This document shows, in pieces, positions 8,314-10,260 of a stretch of 10,260 nucleotides of DNA. How positions within the stretch are numbered: position 1 is the first letter of the stretch; the number at the start of each line of letters is the position of its first letter. The stretch is from Hemicentrotus pulcherrimus (lineage: Eukaryota > Echinodermata > Echinoidea > Camarodonta > Strongylocentrotidae). Position numbers and translations under genes: made by a program. The notes below the pieces were generated by a model. The model was given only the letters and a program-made list of their open reading frames with translations. It ran no database searches and was not told the origin of the DNA. The stretch spans positions 102,051 through 112,310 of the forward strand of contig BEXV01000583.1 of assembly GCA_003118195.1 (NCBI GenBank), in the 5' to 3' direction.

Positions 8314-8442
8314 GGGGGGTGTTTCACAAAACTTTTCATCAGTGACAAATGACAGTTTTGGTTATACAGCTACTGAAATCCTTGCTTCTGATTGGTTATC
8401 AGCAGATTTGTCACTGAAAAAAGGCTTTGTGAAACAGGCCCC
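8314..8442. mobile_element. Short foldback (MITE-like) element, about 129 bp
   Basis: The left arm (8320-8350) reads TGTTTCACAAAACTTTTCAT then CAGTGACAAAT. The right arm (8406-8436) is its complement with small differences, ATTTGTCACTG through TTTGTGAAACA. Outside the arms, GGGG on the left faces CCCC on the right. The centre holds CTGATTGGTTATCAG, itself a small inverted repeat. Elements with GTTTCACAAA ends and a GATTGG core are, to my knowledge, common in marine invertebrate genomes; the family name is not assigned. No convincing target-site duplication is seen. Confidence 0.75.
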
Positions 8443-8855
8443 TGGAGGCAGGGTAGGGTTTGTGCAAGCAAACTATGTTATCACTGCACATCGATGGAGA
8501 TGTGTGTATGGATGTATGACTAGAATCATAGTGGAAGTAAACACGAGACCAAGGAGTCTTCTTACACTCTATTACACTGATTAAAGTGCAGCTGTGTATA
8601 CACACCGTCTGGGCCACTTGACTCAAGCGAGCTCGTATTAAACCGGACCTTCAAGCTTACTCGCTATACCACGCAACCCAATGTGAAACATTCAATACTT
8701 CTAACGCCCTTTTACATGATAAGGATGAAAATTAGACTAGAGTCTTGAGAGAGAAGAAATGTGAATTTATATTGATTACTTAATTTAATAAGAGGCTAGA
8801 GCATGGGTTTATCTCTGGTCAATGTACATGTATATGTTTGTAATAAACATGAATG

Positions 8856-8891
8856 ATATATATATATGAAGTTACAAAAAAAAATTTTTTT
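8856..8891. repeat. AT microsatellite and A/T homopolymer pair
   Basis: Six AT dinucleotides at 8856-8867 are followed by nine A and seven T at 8876-8891. This is simple sequence prone to slippage. Confidence 0.85.
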
Positions 8892-9191
8892 AGTGTAATG
8901 TACAGTACAATGTCCACATGTGCAAACAACATGTACACGAATATAAAAAGTACATTAATCTAGTTGTTCTTGTATTTCAAAAAGTATAACTTATTGAATA
9001 TCATAGAACTCTAGGGTCCCACATACTGTACATATACTGTACATGTACATGGTACACAGGCATTCATTTGTTTGCAATGTACCCCATACAATCATCCTGG
9101 TAAAATGCAGGCAAATCAATTTTCAATAATCCTAAAATCCTAGTGTATAATTCATGGAATACATACAATAGCACAATCATTTAATCCAATA

Positions 9192-9211
9192 TACATGTAG
9201 GCCTACATGTA
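9192..9211. repeat. Perfect 20-bp palindrome
   Basis: TACATGTAGGCCTACATGTA is fully self-complementary, built from two TACATGTA words flanking GGCC. The GTAGGCCTAC core combined with TACATGTA makes it the longest perfect palindrome I found. Confidence 0.85.
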
Positions 9212-9397
9212 ATCTTCACCAGTATGGAGAAAGAAAGACATAAACAGAAATAATAAATACAGAATTGAATGTCGTTCTAGCTCTAAATACTGTAGATGAC
9301 TAATTTATTTTAAGAAGCTGATAAGAACCTAACGGTATTTATCATAACTATTTCAGTATTATTACTTTCACTTGTGATGGAGGAATCAAGACAGAGT

Positions 9398-9446
9398 ATC
9401 AAAGTCATCAAAGAACAATGCTATCTTGATTGATGGGGGATCAAAG
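9398..9446 (+). promoter_or_regulatory. Three ATCAAAG words (possible TCF/LEF sites)
   Basis: ATCAAAG occurs at 9398-9404, 9407-9413 and 9440-9446 on the same strand. This matches the established TCF/LEF core. Clustering could be chance in AT-rich DNA, and regulatory function is inference. Confidence 0.2.
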
Positions 9447-9472
9447 TTCAATTGCTGACACAATACAGACTC

Positions 9473-9536
9473 GTTCACACGTGATAAAGTAAACTGCCTA
9501 AAAAGAACACGGCAGCAAAATATCATTTTTGTGAAC
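9473..9536. repeat. 64-bp imperfect hairpin
   Basis: GTTCACA (9473-9479) pairs with TGTGAAC (9530-9536), and CTGCC (about 9494-9498) pairs with GGCAG (9511-9515). There is a partial GTGATA/TATCAT match between. It could be a small decayed foldback element. No RNA family is recognised. Confidence 0.45.
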
Positions 9537-9873
9537 CGTGCTTCAATTTCTGTATTTGACAACACACAAATTTAAGTAAGAACTAGACTTTAATTTGTTA
9601 CTGAGACGAATTAGGTGATACGTATGATAATGGTTTACATAACCAATATAGCTTTACACGATATAATATTTTATAAAATGTTCTCCCATTATGTTTTATC
9701 TGTATGTTAAATTTAAATTGTGTTTTCTTGACCATCATGGATCTCGGTAAGATAGATTGAAACAATATATGACCTTGAACCTGTGCAGTAACCAGTTCCA
9801 CCTTTGACTCTAGCTTACATCATGAAGAACACCTTTTGACGATTTTATCTCATTCAAGAATATGGATTTATAA
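9537..9873. other. AT-rich intergenic stretch
   Basis: A minus-strand frame at 9598-9801 has no recognisable domain. No repeat or regulatory structure stands out. Confidence 0.45.
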
Positions 9874-9956
9874 TTGATAAATGATAATCATCAGTATGAT
9901 AATGATAATCATGATAATAATGATCATAATCAAGACGAAAATGGTCATGATCATGA
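9874..9956. repeat. Imperfect GAT/AAT/CAT trinucleotide microsatellite
   Basis: Runs of GATAAT, GATCAT and AATGATAATC words make up the tract. Both strands stay open through it (plus 9874-10059, minus 9854-10138). Translation gives Asp/His/Asn-rich or Asp/His/Tyr-rich peptides, which reflect the microsatellite rather than a protein family. Confidence 0.75.
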
Positions 9957-10260
9957 GCGCGATCTTGACATCTTATTGAAAAAAATGAGGGTCGATTCAG
10001 ATAGCATATTGCCTCAGCTACAACAAACTCAAAAATCAACAAAATCCAAGCAGAAATAACGGCGAATTGGCTCGCAAAAGACATGAATGTAGAATCCAGA
10101 TTTGAGAAAAAGTCATCTCCCATAGGGATTACACGCAAAAAGTAATGGATTAAGTAAAAATACGGTAATAATAAAGTAAAAAGGGTTGTTTATTACATTA
10201 TTTGCGATTCTACGTGTTTTAATAATCAAAGAAGATGTACAGTAAAAGGTCAAAAGGAAA
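9957..10260. other. AT-rich terminal stretch, nothing recognised
   Basis: The plus-strand frame running out of the microsatellite ends at 10059 with a lysine/glutamine-rich tail and no domain. The rest is A-rich, with one GGATTA word near 10147. Confidence 0.45.

Larger units (their letters stand above)
8443..9390. other. AT-rich intergenic stretch
   Basis: No gene is recognised. The stretch holds (AT)6 at 8856-8867, an A9T7 run at 8876-8891, ATGTAC words around 8822-8936 and 9026-9051, and the palindrome at 9192-9211. A minus-strand frame at 8411-8626 overlaps the foldback element and shows no domain. Confidence 0.5.

Noticed and set aside
8261..8584. 107-codon frame as a gene
   Set aside because: More than a third of it is a foldback mobile element, and the rest shows no recognisable domain.
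8600..8690. Possible minus-strand SINE head (TGGTATAGCGAGTAAGC resembles an A box)
   Set aside because: No acceptable B box follows and no SINE body is visible, so it is too weak to annotate.
9854..10138. Open frames on both strands as Asp/His-rich proteins
   Set aside because: The frames are kept open by a GAT/AAT trinucleotide microsatellite, and the peptide composition follows from the repeat.

Overview
This window looks like non-coding, repeat-rich nuclear DNA from a eukaryote, most likely a marine invertebrate. An echinoderm such as a sea urchin or sea star is my best guess. The sequence is AT-rich, no open frame exceeds 107 codons, and there is no bacterial-style gene packing. It carries a tRNA-derived SINE with a body resembling SINEs common in marine invertebrate genomes, several short foldback elements of MITE type, and an extreme density of the palindromic words ACATGT and TGTACA. 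The species assignment is inference. I support no protein-coding gene and no functional RNA gene here.

Layout. Positions 1-536 are T-rich intergenic DNA with an imperfect inverted repeat. A clean MITE-like element lies at 537-1069, with perfect 17-bp terminal inverted repeats and many internal TAACCCC-type motifs. Positions 1070-1622 are intergenic and include three TAATCC motifs spaced exactly 20 bp apart. A second, older foldback element spans 1623-2036. Its right half falls inside an ~815/843-bp near-identical direct duplication (1822-2636 and 2638-3480), whose two copies meet at a single ambiguous base (N at 2637). This is either a recent tandem duplication or, more likely, two haplotypes joined during assembly. 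Each copy contains an older diverged ~120-bp repeat pair with ~250-bp spacing.

Positions 3480-5010 are intergenic, with dense ATGTAC arrays, another diverged repeat pair with ~250-bp spacing and a short 25-bp tandem. A tRNA-derived SINE lies at about 5013-5284, with a clear A box. Positions 5300-8313 are largely featureless AT-rich DNA with a few hairpins. A 129-bp foldback element sits at 8314-8442, inside the longest open frame of the window. Positions 8443-10260 hold AT-rich DNA with small palindromes, a hairpin, three ATCAAAG words and a GAT/AAT microsatellite.

Nothing here forms a gene system. The content is mobile-element relics, simple repeats and possible, untested cis-regulatory motif clusters. 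The most valuable observations are the N-junction duplication, the two foldback elements sharing a CTTTTCACAC terminal core, and the ATGTAC word bias.
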